Source: Flavobacteriales bacterium | GTDB lineage: Bacteria; Bacteroidota; Bacteroidia; Flavobacteriales; Flavobacteriaceae | Assembly: GCA_027031025.1 (NCBI GenBank) | Contig: JALVEJ010000188.1 | Location: 1-9,484 of the forward strand | DNA length: 9,484 nt | Direction of reading: 5' to 3' | Shown: in pieces, positions 1 to 7,439 of the stretch | How positions within the stretch are numbered: position 1 is the stretch's first letter | How the letters are laid out: every line of letters starts with the position of its first letter | Position numbers and translations under genes: made by a program | Notes under the pieces: model-generated | Databases searched by the model: none | What the model was told of the DNA's origin: nothing | Seen by the model: only the letters and a program-made list of their open reading frames with translations

Positions 1-106
1 CGGCGTTCGATATTTAACTTTGAAAGTAAGAAGTTATATTTAACAAGATAACTCATAATGTAATGAGCAGGACAAACGCACTATAAAAAAATTAAATATT
101 TCTTTT

Positions 107-274
107 AGCCCCATAGGGGCATCCTGTTTGTAGAACATAATACCATTACAATTCGATAAAGCCCCATAGGGGCGACCTAATAAAATTATCAATAGTACAT
201 TACAGGTCGCTCCTACGGAGCTATTTGTTATCATTAATTTATTTTGCTACAAACAGTATAGCTCCTACGGATCT
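107..274. repeat. Outer pair of REP-like inverted repeats
   Basis: The left arm (107-133) is a GCCCC-ATA-GGGGC hairpin followed by the tail ATCCTGTTTGTAG. The right arm (247-274) is its inverted counterpart: CTACAAACAGTAT followed by a hairpin with arms AGCTCC and GGATCT around TAC. Read on the same strand, the two tails match at 12 of 13 bases. Each arm forms its own small hairpin, and the two arms can also pair with each other. The layout resembles the REP/BIME sequences mobilised by REP-associated (RAYT, Y1-type) transposases. No transposase gene is in the window, so that assignment is inference from shape. Confidence 0.75.
160..222. repeat. Inner pair of REP-like inverted repeats
   Basis: Left arm 160-178 reads AGCCCCATAGGGGCGACCT. 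Right arm 204-222 is AGGTCGCTCCTACGGAGCT, whose complement matches the left arm at 16 of 19 bases. The spacer is 25 bp. Each arm contains its own 5-bp-stem hairpin (161-173 and 209-221). Two of the three differences between the arms are partners in the same base pair (C:G in one, T:A in the other), and the third lies in the loop, so both stems stay intact. The pair is nested inside the outer repeats at 107-274. Confidence 0.8.
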
Positions 275-390
275 GATATTAAGGGGTTTGTAAATAATTT
301 TACATGGTTGCATTAATATTTTATGGCATTCCAGAATAATACACATATGGTGCATTTGCCCTGATGTAATGAGTAGATTATTAGTCGTTT

Positions 391-1167
391 TTAAAATTCT
401 TTTTTAGTTTTCTTTTCATCAAAATAGCGTTCATATTGGCTGTAACAATTCAAAATGGCTTCCAATATTTGCAAATCATTGGCTTCACGGATGAATTTTT
501 CGGGATAATCACACATTTCCAAGACCAAATACACATCTTTTTTATCAATTTTAAGTAAGCGTGACAAAATTTCCCTGTCGAATTTATTGGCTAAAATTTG
601 TTTAACTTTATCTTCTTCTTGTATTTTTTTCAACCGCCGGAGGTCTTTGGCTCTGGTTGCAATAATATTATAAATCAAATCTACCGGATTCAAGATTTTT
701 TTTAATACATCGTTGACTCTTGATAAGGCAGTAGGGCGAGGACTACCAAACATAGCCGCAATTTTAGGGCTGATATCAATAGGTTTTTGAACAGGAATCA
801 AATTGATGTCAACAGGCAGGCTGCCGGTCAGTTGATCAGAACTGACAATCACTTCATCTAAGGCAACCGGTGCATCGAGCATATAAATGGTTTGATGTTT
901 TTGCAATTGTTCAGGAGTGATTTTAAGATTCACTGTTTTATACCCCATAAAAGTAATGATTATGGAATCATTTATTTTAGCCGGCATACTAAACATACCG
1001 TTTTGATCGGAAGTTGTACCGTCCAATGAGGTCAAATTGACAATATTGGCACCGACGATAACTTGCTTAGTGCCGGCATGAATCAGTGTGCCGGTAAACA
1101 AGTTGTCCTGTCCCGAGACCAAAAAAGTTGCGCTTAAAAAAATAAAAAATAAAAAAATTTTATACAT
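391..1167 (-). CDS. Exported protein with carboxypeptidase-like regulatory domain
   Basis: The 258-residue product begins with a hydrophobic signal peptide (about residues 1-19, ending VSG before QDN), so it should cross the inner membrane. Residues about 23-108 match the CarboxypepD_reg-like beta-sandwich common in Bacteroidota: FTGTLIHAGTK, VGANIVN, TTSDQNGMFS, DSIIITFMGYKT and a closing LDEVIV. In TonB-dependent receptors that last element leads into the plug domain; here no plug or barrel follows, so this is not a SusC-like receptor. The C-terminal part (about 110-258) is charged and probably helical, and I do not recognise it. The frame opens at a TTG at 1182, but the ATG at 1167 directly precedes the signal peptide and is preferred. 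It is divergent from gyrA. The role is unknown; an envelope-associated structural or binding role is a guess. Confidence 0.8.
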   Translation of the reverse strand: MYKIFLFFIFLSATFLVSGQDNLFTGTLIHAGTKQVIVGANIVNLTSLDGTTSDQNGMFSMPAKINDSIIITFMGYKTVNLKITPEQLQKHQTIYMLDAPVALDEVIVSSDQLTGSLPVDINLIPVQKPIDISPKIAAMFGSPRPTALSRVNDVLKKILNPVDLIYNIIATRAKDLRRLKKIQEEDKVKQILANKFDREILSRLLKIDKKDVYLVLEMCDYPEKFIREANDLQILEAILNCYSQYERYFDEKKTKKEF

Positions 1168-1373
1168 ATTATTATACGCCAATTATTTGGTAAAAATATA
1201 AAAATCCTTTGGAGTGAACTGGCAATTAGGAAACTTTTAACGAAAAAGTTGCTACAAATAGCTTATTGCTTGGATTTTCTAATGAAAATTTATCAAAATC
1301 AGGTGTGATTTCATAAAGATATCACAAGGTTTTTTAAGTCCGTTTTAAGCTTTGTTAAAAGAAAAAAATGAAA

Positions 1374-1404
1374 TTTGACGGATAAGAAAAGCCGGTTATA
1401 TTTG
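1374..1404 (+). promoter_or_regulatory. Bacteroidota-type promoter of gyrA
   Basis: TTTG at 1374-1377 and TATATTTG at 1397-1404 are separated by exactly 19 bp. This matches the known Bacteroidota primary-sigma consensus TTTG-N19-TAnnTTTG at every fixed base. Transcription would start near 1410, leaving a 5' leader of about 50 nt before the gyrA ATG at 1462. The start site is inferred from the motif only. Confidence 0.8.
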
Positions 1405-1461
1405 CTGTTTTTTCACAGAAAAATTGTATCTTGCAATCTTAAAATAATTAAATGATTTTAT

Positions 1462-3999
1462 ATGAATAGTGAAGAGAGAATAATTCCTATTAATATTGAA
1501 GATGAGATGAAATCATCATACATAGATTATTCTATGTCGGTGATTGTATCAAGAGCATTGCCCGATGTGCGGGACGGTTTAAAGCCGGTTCACCGCCGTG
1601 TTTTATTCGGGATGCACGGACTAGGATTGGCTTCTAACAGACCTTATAAAAAATCGGCGAGAGTCGTTGGTGAAGTTTTAGGTAAATATCACCCGCATGG
1701 TGACAGTTCTGTTTACGATGCCATGGTGCGAATGGCACAAGAGTGGAGTATGCGCTATCAAATGGTTGACGGACAAGGGAACTTCGGGTCTATTGATGGC
1801 GATAGTCCGGCAGCTATGCGATATACAGAGGTGCGGATGCAAAAAATTTCGGAAGCTATGCTCTCCGATATCGATAAAGAAACCGTCGATTTTGTCAATA
1901 ATTTTGACGATACACTTCAAGAACCAACCGTTTTACCTTCCAAAATACCGAGCTTGTTAATCAATGGTGCTTCCGGTATTGCCGTTGGGATGGCAACCAA
2001 TATGCCGCCTCACAATTTGACTGAGGTTATCAATGGCACCGTGGCATATATCGACAATCCTGATATCGAAATTGATGAACTGATGACGCATATCAAAGCG
2101 CCTGATTTTCCAACCGGCGGTGTCATTTACGGTTACCAAGGTGTTAAAGATGCATTTATGACCGGACGCGGTCGTATTGTTTTGCGTGGTAAAACGCATT
2201 TTGAAGATATCAAAGGACGTGAAGCCATTGTCGTGACCGAAATTCCTTACCAAGTCAATAAAGCGGATATGATCAAAAAAACCGCCGACTTGGTCAATGA
2301 TAAAAAACTCGAAGGCATTGCCGATATCAAGGATGAATCCGATAGAAAAGGTATGCGAATTGTGTATTATTTAAAACGCGATGCCATTCCTAATGTTGTG
2401 TTAAACAAATTGTTTAAATACACGGCACTGCAATCGACTTTTAATGTCAACAATATTGCATTGGTCAACGGCAGACCTGAAATGTTGAATTTGAAAGATT
2501 TGATAAAGGAATTTGTCAACCACCGTCACGAAGTGGTCACCCGCAGAACCCAATACGAACTGCGCAAAGCCGAAGAGCGCGCACATATTTTGGAAGGATT
2601 AATCATAGCATCTGATAATATTGACGAAGTCATTGCTATTATCCGAAGTTCTAAAAATGCCGAAGAAGCCCGTGACCGTTTAAGAGAACGTTTTGAACTG
2701 ACTGAAATCCAAGCACGTGCCATAGTCGAAATGCGACTCAGACAATTAACCGGTTTGGAACAAGACAAGTTGCGCAGCGAATACGATGAATTAATGAAAA
2801 CCATTGCCGACTTAAAAGATATTTTAGAGAAAAAGGAACGTCGGATGCAAATCATCAAAGATGAATTGCTCGAAATGCAAGAAAAATTTGGCGATGAACG
2901 CCGCACCGAAATCAATTATGCGGGTGGCGATGTCAGTATTGAAGATTTAATTCCTGATCACAAAGTGGTTATTACCATTTCGCATGCCGGTTATATCAAA
3001 CGCACTTTGCTGTCGGAATACAAAGCGCAAAAACGCGGCGGCACCGGACAAAAAGGTGTCAAAACCCGTAGCGAAGACTTCTTAGAACATATTTTTGTCG
3101 CTTCAAATCATGAATATTTGTTGTTTTTTACCCAAAAAGGTAAAGTGTTTTGGATGCGTGTATTCGAAGTTCCCGAAGGTAGTAAAGTATCCAAAGGACG
3201 CGCTATTCAAAATTTGATTAACATAGATTCTGATGACAAAGTTAAAGCTTTCTTAAACACCAAAGACCTCAAAGACCAAGATTATATCAATTCGCATTAT
3301 GTATTAATGGTAACCAAAAACGGTGTGGTTAAAAAAACTTTATTAGAACAATATTCCAGACCACGCCAAAACGGGATTGCCGCCATAACCATACGTGAAG
3401 GTGACGAATTGCTCGATGCCAAACTAACCGATGGTAACAGTCAAATCATGTTGGCGGCACGCAGTGGCAAAGCTGTCCGTTTTGAAGAAAATAAAATTCG
3501 TTCAATGGGACGGACCGCCTCGGGCGTGCGAGGGATTACGCTAGCAAATGACCAAGATGAAGTAGTTGGCACGGTTTCTGTAAGTGATTTATCGAAAGAT
3601 ATTTTGGTCGTTTCCGAAAAAGGTTACGGCAAACGCTCAAAACTGGAAGATTACCGGATAACCAATCGTGGCGGAAAAGGGGTTAAAACCATTAATATCA
3701 CTGATAAAACCGGCGCTTTGGTTGCCTTAAAGGATGTAACGGACCATGACGATTTGATGATTATTACCAAAAAAGGTTTGACCATACGAATTCCGGTAGC
3801 TGACCTCAGAGTGATGGGACGCGCCACACAAGGCGTCAAACTGATTAATATTAAAGAAAATGATGCGATTGCCGCCGTTGCCAAAGTTATGCACAATGAA
3901 GACGAAATTGTAGAGGATGCAGAATACAATTCTGAAAATCAAGAAAAAAATAAGGAAGCACATCAATCTGACCAAACACAAAATAAAACTGAAGACTAA
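1462..3999 (+). CDS. gyrA: DNA gyrase subunit A
   Basis: GyrA forms the A2B2 gyrase with GyrB and introduces negative supercoils using ATP; it cuts and rejoins DNA through a tyrosine. The 845-residue length is typical. The N-terminal winged-helix and tower regions span about 1-500. The catalytic tyrosine is Y121 in AAMRYTE, preceded by R120. The quinolone-resistance region is GKYHPHGDSSVYDAM (74-88), with S82 and D86 where E. coli has S83 and D87, so it looks wild type there. The C-terminal DNA-wrapping beta-pinwheel (about 500-810) carries the GyrA box as QKRGGTG (523-529), which marks gyrase rather than ParC; a related RGGKG occurs at 736-740. The tail (811-845) is acidic and hydrophilic. 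The gene has a strong promoter at 1374-1404 and probably shares its transcript with the TPR gene 27 bp downstream. GyrB is not in the window. Confidence 0.97.
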   Translation: MNSEERIIPINIEDEMKSSYIDYSMSVIVSRALPDVRDGLKPVHRRVLFGMHGLGLASNRPYKKSARVVGEVLGKYHPHGDSSVYDAMVRMAQEWSMRYQMVDGQGNFGSIDGDSPAAMRYTEVRMQKISEAMLSDIDKETVDFVNNFDDTLQEPTVLPSKIPSLLINGASGIAVGMATNMPPHNLTEVINGTVAYIDNPDIEIDELMTHIKAPDFPTGGVIYGYQGVKDAFMTGRGRIVLRGKTHFEDIKGREAIVVTEIPYQVNKADMIKKTADLVNDKKLEGIADIKDESDRKGMRIVYYLKRDAIPNVVLNKLFKYTALQSTFNVNNIALVNGRPEMLNLKDLIKEFVNHRHEVVTRRTQYELRKAEERAHILEGLIIASDNIDEVIAIIRSSKNAEEARDRLRERFELTEIQARAIVEMRLRQLTGLEQDKLRSEYDELMKTIADLKDILEKKERRMQIIKDELLEMQEKFGDERRTEINYAGGDVSIEDLIPDHKVVITISHAGYIKRTLLSEYKAQKRGGTGQKGVKTRSEDFLEHIFVASNHEYLLFFTQKGKVFWMRVFEVPEGSKVSKGRAIQNLINIDSDDKVKAFLNTKDLKDQDYINSHYVLMVTKNGVVKKTLLEQYSRPRQNGIAAITIREGDELLDAKLTDGNSQIMLAARSGKAVRFEENKIRSMGRTASGVRGITLANDQDEVVGTVSVSDLSKDILVVSEKGYGKRSKLEDYRITNRGGKGVKTINITDKTGALVALKDVTDHDDLMIITKKGLTIRIPVADLRVMGRATQGVKLINIKENDAIAAVAKVMHNEDEIVEDAEYNSENQEKNKEAHQSDQTQNKTED

Positions 4000-4026
4000 C
4001 ATAAACAAACTTAAATTTTAAAACCC

Positions 4027-5292
4027 ATGAAAAAAATAACATTTATCTTATTAACCCTTATAGGTTTTAGTGTTTTTGCACAAAAATCAGAAGTCAAATC
4101 AGCCGAAAAAGCTTACAAAAAAGGTGATATTGCCACTGCTCAAGACATGATTCAAAAAGCTTGTAAACTTAAAGATCAAGCTGATGATAAAACCAAAGCC
4201 CGCATTATGTTCGTCAAGGCGGAAATTTTAGCCAAATTAGGTTCTAAAAATTTGGAAAATTATACAAAGGCGTTAAAAACCATTGAAAAACTGGAAGCTT
4301 TTGAAAAACAAATAGGGAGAGACAAATATACAGATGACGCCGAAGAATTGAAAACGCAAATCTCTAATGACATTTTAAAAATTGTCAACAACGATTTGAA
4401 TACAAAAAATTATGAAGAATTGGAAAAATCGGCTATGTTAGCTTACGATTTAAATAAAAATGACGAATATAAATATTTTGCCGCTGTTGCCGCTTTGTTA
4501 AACAAGCATTATGAAACGGCTGAAAAATTGTTAAAAGAACTATATGACAGCGGTTATACAGGCGTTAAAGATATTGTTACCGTTAGAGACAAAGAATCCG
4601 GTAAACGGGTAACGGTCCGTGACGAAAAGGAAGCCAAACTGTTGATGCTTGCCGGCTCGCATGACGATATGAAAAAAGAAAAAACCAAAAGTCGTCGCCC
4701 TGACATTATTGCCAATTTATTATTTGTATATGGCAAACTCGGTAAAGATGATCAAGCTATCAAATTTATTGAAAAAGCCAAACAAGAAGACCCTAATAAT
4801 TTGGATTTAATCATTGGTGAAGGTAATTACTATTTGAAAAAAGGCGACAATGAAAAATTTGCGGCTGCCATGCAAAAAGCGGTGGAATTAGACCCTAAAA
4901 ATAAGTTGATAAACTTCAATTTGGCAACGGCTTATTACCAACTGAAAAAATATGACCAAGCTAAAAAATATTATGAAAAAACCTTAGAACTTGATCCTAA
5001 TTATATCGATGCTTACAAAGGTTTAGCTTATATCGTTTTGGTGCCGGAAGAAGGTATTACCAAAGAAATGAACAAAGACGAAGTTTTGATGAATGACCAA
5101 TTGTATAATAAATACAACAATCAACGTTTGGATTTGTATCGTCAAACTTTACCTTATTTGGAAAAAGCCTTGAAAATTGACCCTAATGATGAAACCGTTT
5201 TGGTTATGTTGAAAAAAATCTATCGTGATTTGGATATGAAAGACAAATATAAAGCAGTTAAAGCCAAGTTAGATATGATGAAAGCCAAATAA
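4027..5292 (+). CDS. Exported tetratricopeptide-repeat protein
   Basis: The 421-residue product has a clear signal peptide (residues 1-18, cleavage after SVFA before QKSE) and should act in the periplasm or at the envelope. TPR motifs are visible at about 226-257, 260-292, 294-326 and 372-405, with the usual alternation of small and aromatic residues and LDP/IDP-N turns. The N-terminal half (22-175) looks helical and may hold degenerate TPRs. Between the halves is a non-TPR segment with a short internal duplication (VTVRDKE at 184-190, VTVRDEK at 195-201), then SRRPDI (222-227). From memory, similar signal peptide plus TPR proteins sit downstream of gyrA in other flavobacteria, so the pairing may be conserved; I could not check. 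There is only 27 bp after gyrA and no terminator between, so co-transcription is likely. TPRs mediate protein-protein contacts; the partner is unknown. Confidence 0.88.
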   Translation: MKKITFILLTLIGFSVFAQKSEVKSAEKAYKKGDIATAQDMIQKACKLKDQADDKTKARIMFVKAEILAKLGSKNLENYTKALKTIEKLEAFEKQIGRDKYTDDAEELKTQISNDILKIVNNDLNTKNYEELEKSAMLAYDLNKNDEYKYFAAVAALLNKHYETAEKLLKELYDSGYTGVKDIVTVRDKESGKRVTVRDEKEAKLLMLAGSHDDMKKEKTKSRRPDIIANLLFVYGKLGKDDQAIKFIEKAKQEDPNNLDLIIGEGNYYLKKGDNEKFAAAMQKAVELDPKNKLINFNLATAYYQLKKYDQAKKYYEKTLELDPNYIDAYKGLAYIVLVPEEGITKEMNKDEVLMNDQLYNKYNNQRLDLYRQTLPYLEKALKIDPNDETVLVMLKKIYRDLDMKDKYKAVKAKLDMMKAK

Positions 5293-5316
5293 TAAATGCT
5301 CAGATAAATTTTTATT

Positions 5317-5347
5317 AAGCCGGAAAAATTGCTTTCCGGCTTTTTTT
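5317..5347 (+). terminator. Rho-independent terminator after the gyrA-TPR unit
   Basis: AAGCCGGAAA (5317-5326) pairs perfectly over 10 bp with TTTCCGGCTT (5333-5342) around a 6-nt loop. An uninterrupted T-run follows from 5341 to 5347. It begins 24 nt after the TPR stop codon. The convergent permease gene stops at 5346-5348, inside the T-run, so the same hairpin lies immediately 3' of that gene too. On the minus strand the following tract is only moderately T-rich, so termination in that direction would be weaker. Confidence 0.9.
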
Positions 5348-6335
5348 ATGTTTTTTTCATAATCAAATAAGTAACCAATGGTGCGCCAAACAATGCGGTG
5401 ATGCTGTTGATAGGTAAGCTTAACACACTGCCGGGCACTTGCGCAATGGTATCACAAATCAATAATAAAATTCCGCCAATTAAAATAACTGCCGTAAGTA
5501 AAATTTGATGCAGATAGGTTTTGAAATATAAACGGGCAATATGCGGGACAGCCAAGCCGACAAATGCCACCGGACCAACAAAAGCTGTAATAACGCCAAC
5601 CAAAATGCCGCTAAGAATTATTAATACTAAATTAGTGCGATACACATTGATCCCTAATGATTTGGCATAATTTTCACCTAACAATAACGCATTTAAATCT
5701 TTGACAAAAAACAAGCTGAGTCCAATAGCTAAAAAATTGATGCTTCCCATTAATAAAATATGTTCCCAAGTTTGATTACCTAAATTTCCCATTGACCAAA
5801 ACACAAATTTTTGAAGGGCGTCGGCTTGCGTAAAATAACTCAAAATATTAATCAAAGCACCGGAAAAAATACCTAACATCAAACCCGCAATCAATAGATT
5901 AACCGGCGATTTAAGTTTTTGATACAAAATGATAATTCCCAACAAACTGAGAACACTGCCCGTTGCTGCTGCCAAAACAATGGAAACATTTCCTGTTGAA
6001 CCAAAGCCAAAAATGCTACTCCCTAAAATTAGAATCGCTACTCCGAGTCCGCCGGCAGCGCTGGTGCCTAACACATAGGGGCCTACAATGGGATTGCGAA
6101 AAACACTTTGCATCAACAAACCGCTTACCGCTAATGAGGCACCGGTAATAAACGCTGTAAAAAATTTGGCTAAACGGTATAGTAAAATTTGCCTGACACC
6201 GGGATCTAAACTTTTGCCTTGCCAGATTTGTTCCCAAACATCGATAGGTAAAATGACAGACCCTAAACTCAAATTGATGAGTATTGATAAAAATAACAAC
6301 AAAATTAAAATGCTAAATTTTCGGGTATGTGTCAT
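5346..6335 (-). CDS. FecCD/BtuC-family ABC transporter permease
   Basis: This 329-residue polytopic membrane protein belongs to the family importing ferric siderophores, haem or vitamin B12; two copies normally form the channel with two ATPases and a substrate-binding protein. Family marks are visible in order: first membrane helix at about 8-28; RLAKFFTAFITGASLAVSG (54-72) leading into LLMQSVFRNPIVGPYVLGTSA (73-93); the LLLGENYAKSLGIN region (217-230); and VGPVAFVGLAVPHIAR (253-268), the segment contacting the ATPase. It ends with an AQVPGSVLSLPINSITALFGAP stretch (298-319, in two parts around the LP). The length is typical and the gene looks intact. The start is the ATG at 6335. The substrate cannot be read from the sequence. 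Neither an ATPase nor a binding-protein gene is adjacent: the TPR gene converges on its 3' side and rpoD diverges on its 5' side, so partners must be encoded elsewhere. Confidence 0.93.
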   Translation of the reverse strand: MTHTRKFSILILLLFLSILINLSLGSVILPIDVWEQIWQGKSLDPGVRQILLYRLAKFFTAFITGASLAVSGLLMQSVFRNPIVGPYVLGTSAAGGLGVAILILGSSIFGFGSTGNVSIVLAAATGSVLSLLGIIILYQKLKSPVNLLIAGLMLGIFSGALINILSYFTQADALQKFVFWSMGNLGNQTWEHILLMGSINFLAIGLSLFFVKDLNALLLGENYAKSLGINVYRTNLVLIILSGILVGVITAFVGPVAFVGLAVPHIARLYFKTYLHQILLTAVILIGGILLLICDTIAQVPGSVLSLPINSITALFGAPLVTYLIMKKT

Positions 6336-6342
6336 AAAAATT

Positions 6343-6360
6343 TTTTGTAAAAATACAAAA
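6343..6360 (-). promoter_or_regulatory. Inverted repeat in the permease leader (possible promoter or operator)
   Basis: TTTTGTA (6343-6349) and TACAAAA (6354-6360) form a perfect 7-bp inverted repeat around four bases, starting 7 bp upstream of the permease ATG. Read on the minus strand it contains TATTTTTA, one base off the Bacteroidota -7 motif TAnnTTTG, so it could be part of the promoter, an operator, or both. No good -33 element sits at the standard spacing. In AT-rich DNA such a palindrome can arise by chance. Confidence 0.35.
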
Positions 6361-6499
6361 CTTTCCTGCTGTTAAGTAAAGCGTGAAGAATTTGTTAATG
6401 ATGGACAAAAAAATCAATAAAAAACTATCAAAATTGTAACCTTTTCTCATTTCTTGCGTAATAGTAGATGAACACCATCAATTAAAATTCCGTAACAAT

Positions 6500-7363
6500 A
6501 TGAGACAACTTAAAATTACCAAACAGGTTACTAACAGAGAAACCGCGTCTTTAGACAAGTATTTGCAAGAAATCGGTAAGGTAGATTTAATTACCGCCGA
6601 TGAAGAAGTGGAGTTGGCACAACGCATAAAAGCAGGCGATAAGCAAGCTTTGGAAAAATTGGTTAAATCCAATCTGCGGTTTGTCGTTTCCGTTGCCAAG
6701 CAATACCAAAATCAAGGTTTATCTTTACCCGATTTAATCAATGAAGGCAACTTAGGACTTATCAAAGCTGCTAAACGTTTTGATGAGACGCGTGGTTTCA
6801 AATTTATTTCTTATGCCGTTTGGTGGATTCGCCAATCAATCTTGCAAGCATTGGCAGAGCAATCCCGTATTGTTCGTTTACCTTTGAACAAAATAGGCTC
6901 CATCAATAAGATTAATAAGATGTATGCCAAACTGGAACAAGAAAACGAGCGTCCGCCATCACCGGAAGAATTGGCAGAAGCTTTGGATATGTCTATCAAT
7001 GACGTTAAAATTTCGCTTAAAAATGCCGGACGTCACATATCAATGGATGCCCCTTTGGTTGAAGGTGAAGAATCTAATTTGTATGATGTTTTGCGTTCGG
7101 GAGAATCACCCAGTCCCGACAAAACTTTAATGTTAGAATCGCTAAGAACGGAAATTGAGCGTGCTTTAAATACCTTAACGCCAAGAGAAGCCGATGTTAT
7201 CAAATTGTATTTTGGTTTAAACGGTAACCATATGATGACCTTGGAAGAAATAGGCGAAACCTTTGATTTAACGCGCGAACGTGTAAGACAAATCAAAGAA
7301 AAAGCTATTCGCCGCTTGAAACATACTTCCAGAAGTAAGATTTTAAAATCTTATCTCGGATAA
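6500..7363 (+). CDS. rpoD: RNA polymerase primary sigma factor, Bacteroidota type
   Basis: This is the housekeeping sigma-70 factor that directs RNA polymerase to most promoters. At 287 residues it lacks the long acidic region 1.1 and the non-conserved insert of E. coli RpoD, as is usual in Bacteroidota. Region 1.2 covers about 16-50 (SLDKYLQEIG, LITADEEVELAQRI). Region 2 runs from about 54 to 126: core-binding DLINEGNLGLIKAAKRFD (78-95) and the melting and -10 recognition segment FKFISYAVWWIRQSI (100-114). Region 3 is about 127-205. Region 4 is about 217-280, with the helix-turn-helix TLEEIGETFDLTRERVRQIK (247-266), followed by EKAIRRLK. The ATG at 6500 gives the standard MRQLKITKQVTNRE N-terminus. 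It is monocistronic here, divergent from the permease (164-bp gap) and closed by a terminator. I found no convincing TTTG-N19-TAnnTTTG upstream. Confidence 0.97.
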   Translation: MRQLKITKQVTNRETASLDKYLQEIGKVDLITADEEVELAQRIKAGDKQALEKLVKSNLRFVVSVAKQYQNQGLSLPDLINEGNLGLIKAAKRFDETRGFKFISYAVWWIRQSILQALAEQSRIVRLPLNKIGSINKINKMYAKLEQENERPPSPEELAEALDMSINDVKISLKNAGRHISMDAPLVEGEESNLYDVLRSGESPSPDKTLMLESLRTEIERALNTLTPREADVIKLYFGLNGNHMMTLEEIGETFDLTRERVRQIKEKAIRRLKHTSRSKILKSYLG

Positions 7364-7381
7364 AATAATTAACATATTTTT

Positions 7382-7417
7382 AAAATCCCTTCTTGAATAA
7401 CAGGAAGGGATTTTTTT
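7382..7417 (+). terminator. Rho-independent terminator after rpoD
   Basis: AAAATCCCTTC (7382-7392) pairs perfectly with GAAGGGATTTT (7404-7414). The stem extends through TTG/CAG with one G-T wobble to a 5-nt AATAA loop (7396-7400). A T-run covers 7411-7417. It begins 18 nt after the rpoD stop. The A-run on the 5' side supplies T's on the other strand, so it can also serve the convergent lysozyme gene that ends at 7440. Confidence 0.9.
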
Positions 7418-7439
7418 ATGATAAAAGTCTATAAAATTA

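Larger units (their letters stand above)
1..390. other. Non-coding region with REP-like repeats
   Basis: No convincing gene lies here. The only long reading frame (minus strand, 40-234) runs straight through the inverted repeats and has no recognisable domain or signal peptide, so I treat it as spurious. The region holds the nested hairpin repeats at 107-274 and a pair of near-identical direct 13-mers at 58-70 and 364-376. It lies 3' of the minus-strand gene that stops at 391. I see no classical terminator (hairpin plus T-run) directly after that stop. Confidence 0.7.

Noticed and set aside
40..234. 64-codon minus-strand reading frame
   Set aside because: It runs through two arms of the REP-like repeats, shows no domain or signal, and is explained by the repeat sequence.
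107..274. CRISPR array
   Set aside because: Four related units exist, but they are in inverted pairs with uneven spacing and self-complementary cores, not regular direct repeats with spacers; no cas gene is present.
391..1167. SusC-like TonB-dependent receptor
   Set aside because: The N-terminal domain is shared with such receptors, but the protein ends at 258 residues with no plug or beta-barrel.
1680..1725. Quinolone-resistance mutation in gyrA
   Set aside because: The residues equivalent to E. coli S83 and D87 are Ser and Asp, the sensitive forms.
1462..3999. ParC (topoisomerase IV subunit A) instead of GyrA
   Set aside because: The QKRGGTG box at 523-529 and the full-length beta-pinwheel C-terminal domain point to gyrase A.
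1678..4008. Several minus-strand and out-of-frame reading frames inside gyrA (such as 1957-2253, 2526-2915, 3651-3929)
   Set aside because: All lie within the clearly coding gyrA frame, and their translations show no family motifs; they are codon-bias shadows.
6391..6470. TTTG/TTG elements upstream of rpoD as a primary promoter
   Set aside because: No TAnnTTTG-like element occurs at 17-21 bp from either candidate, so a promoter could not be supported.
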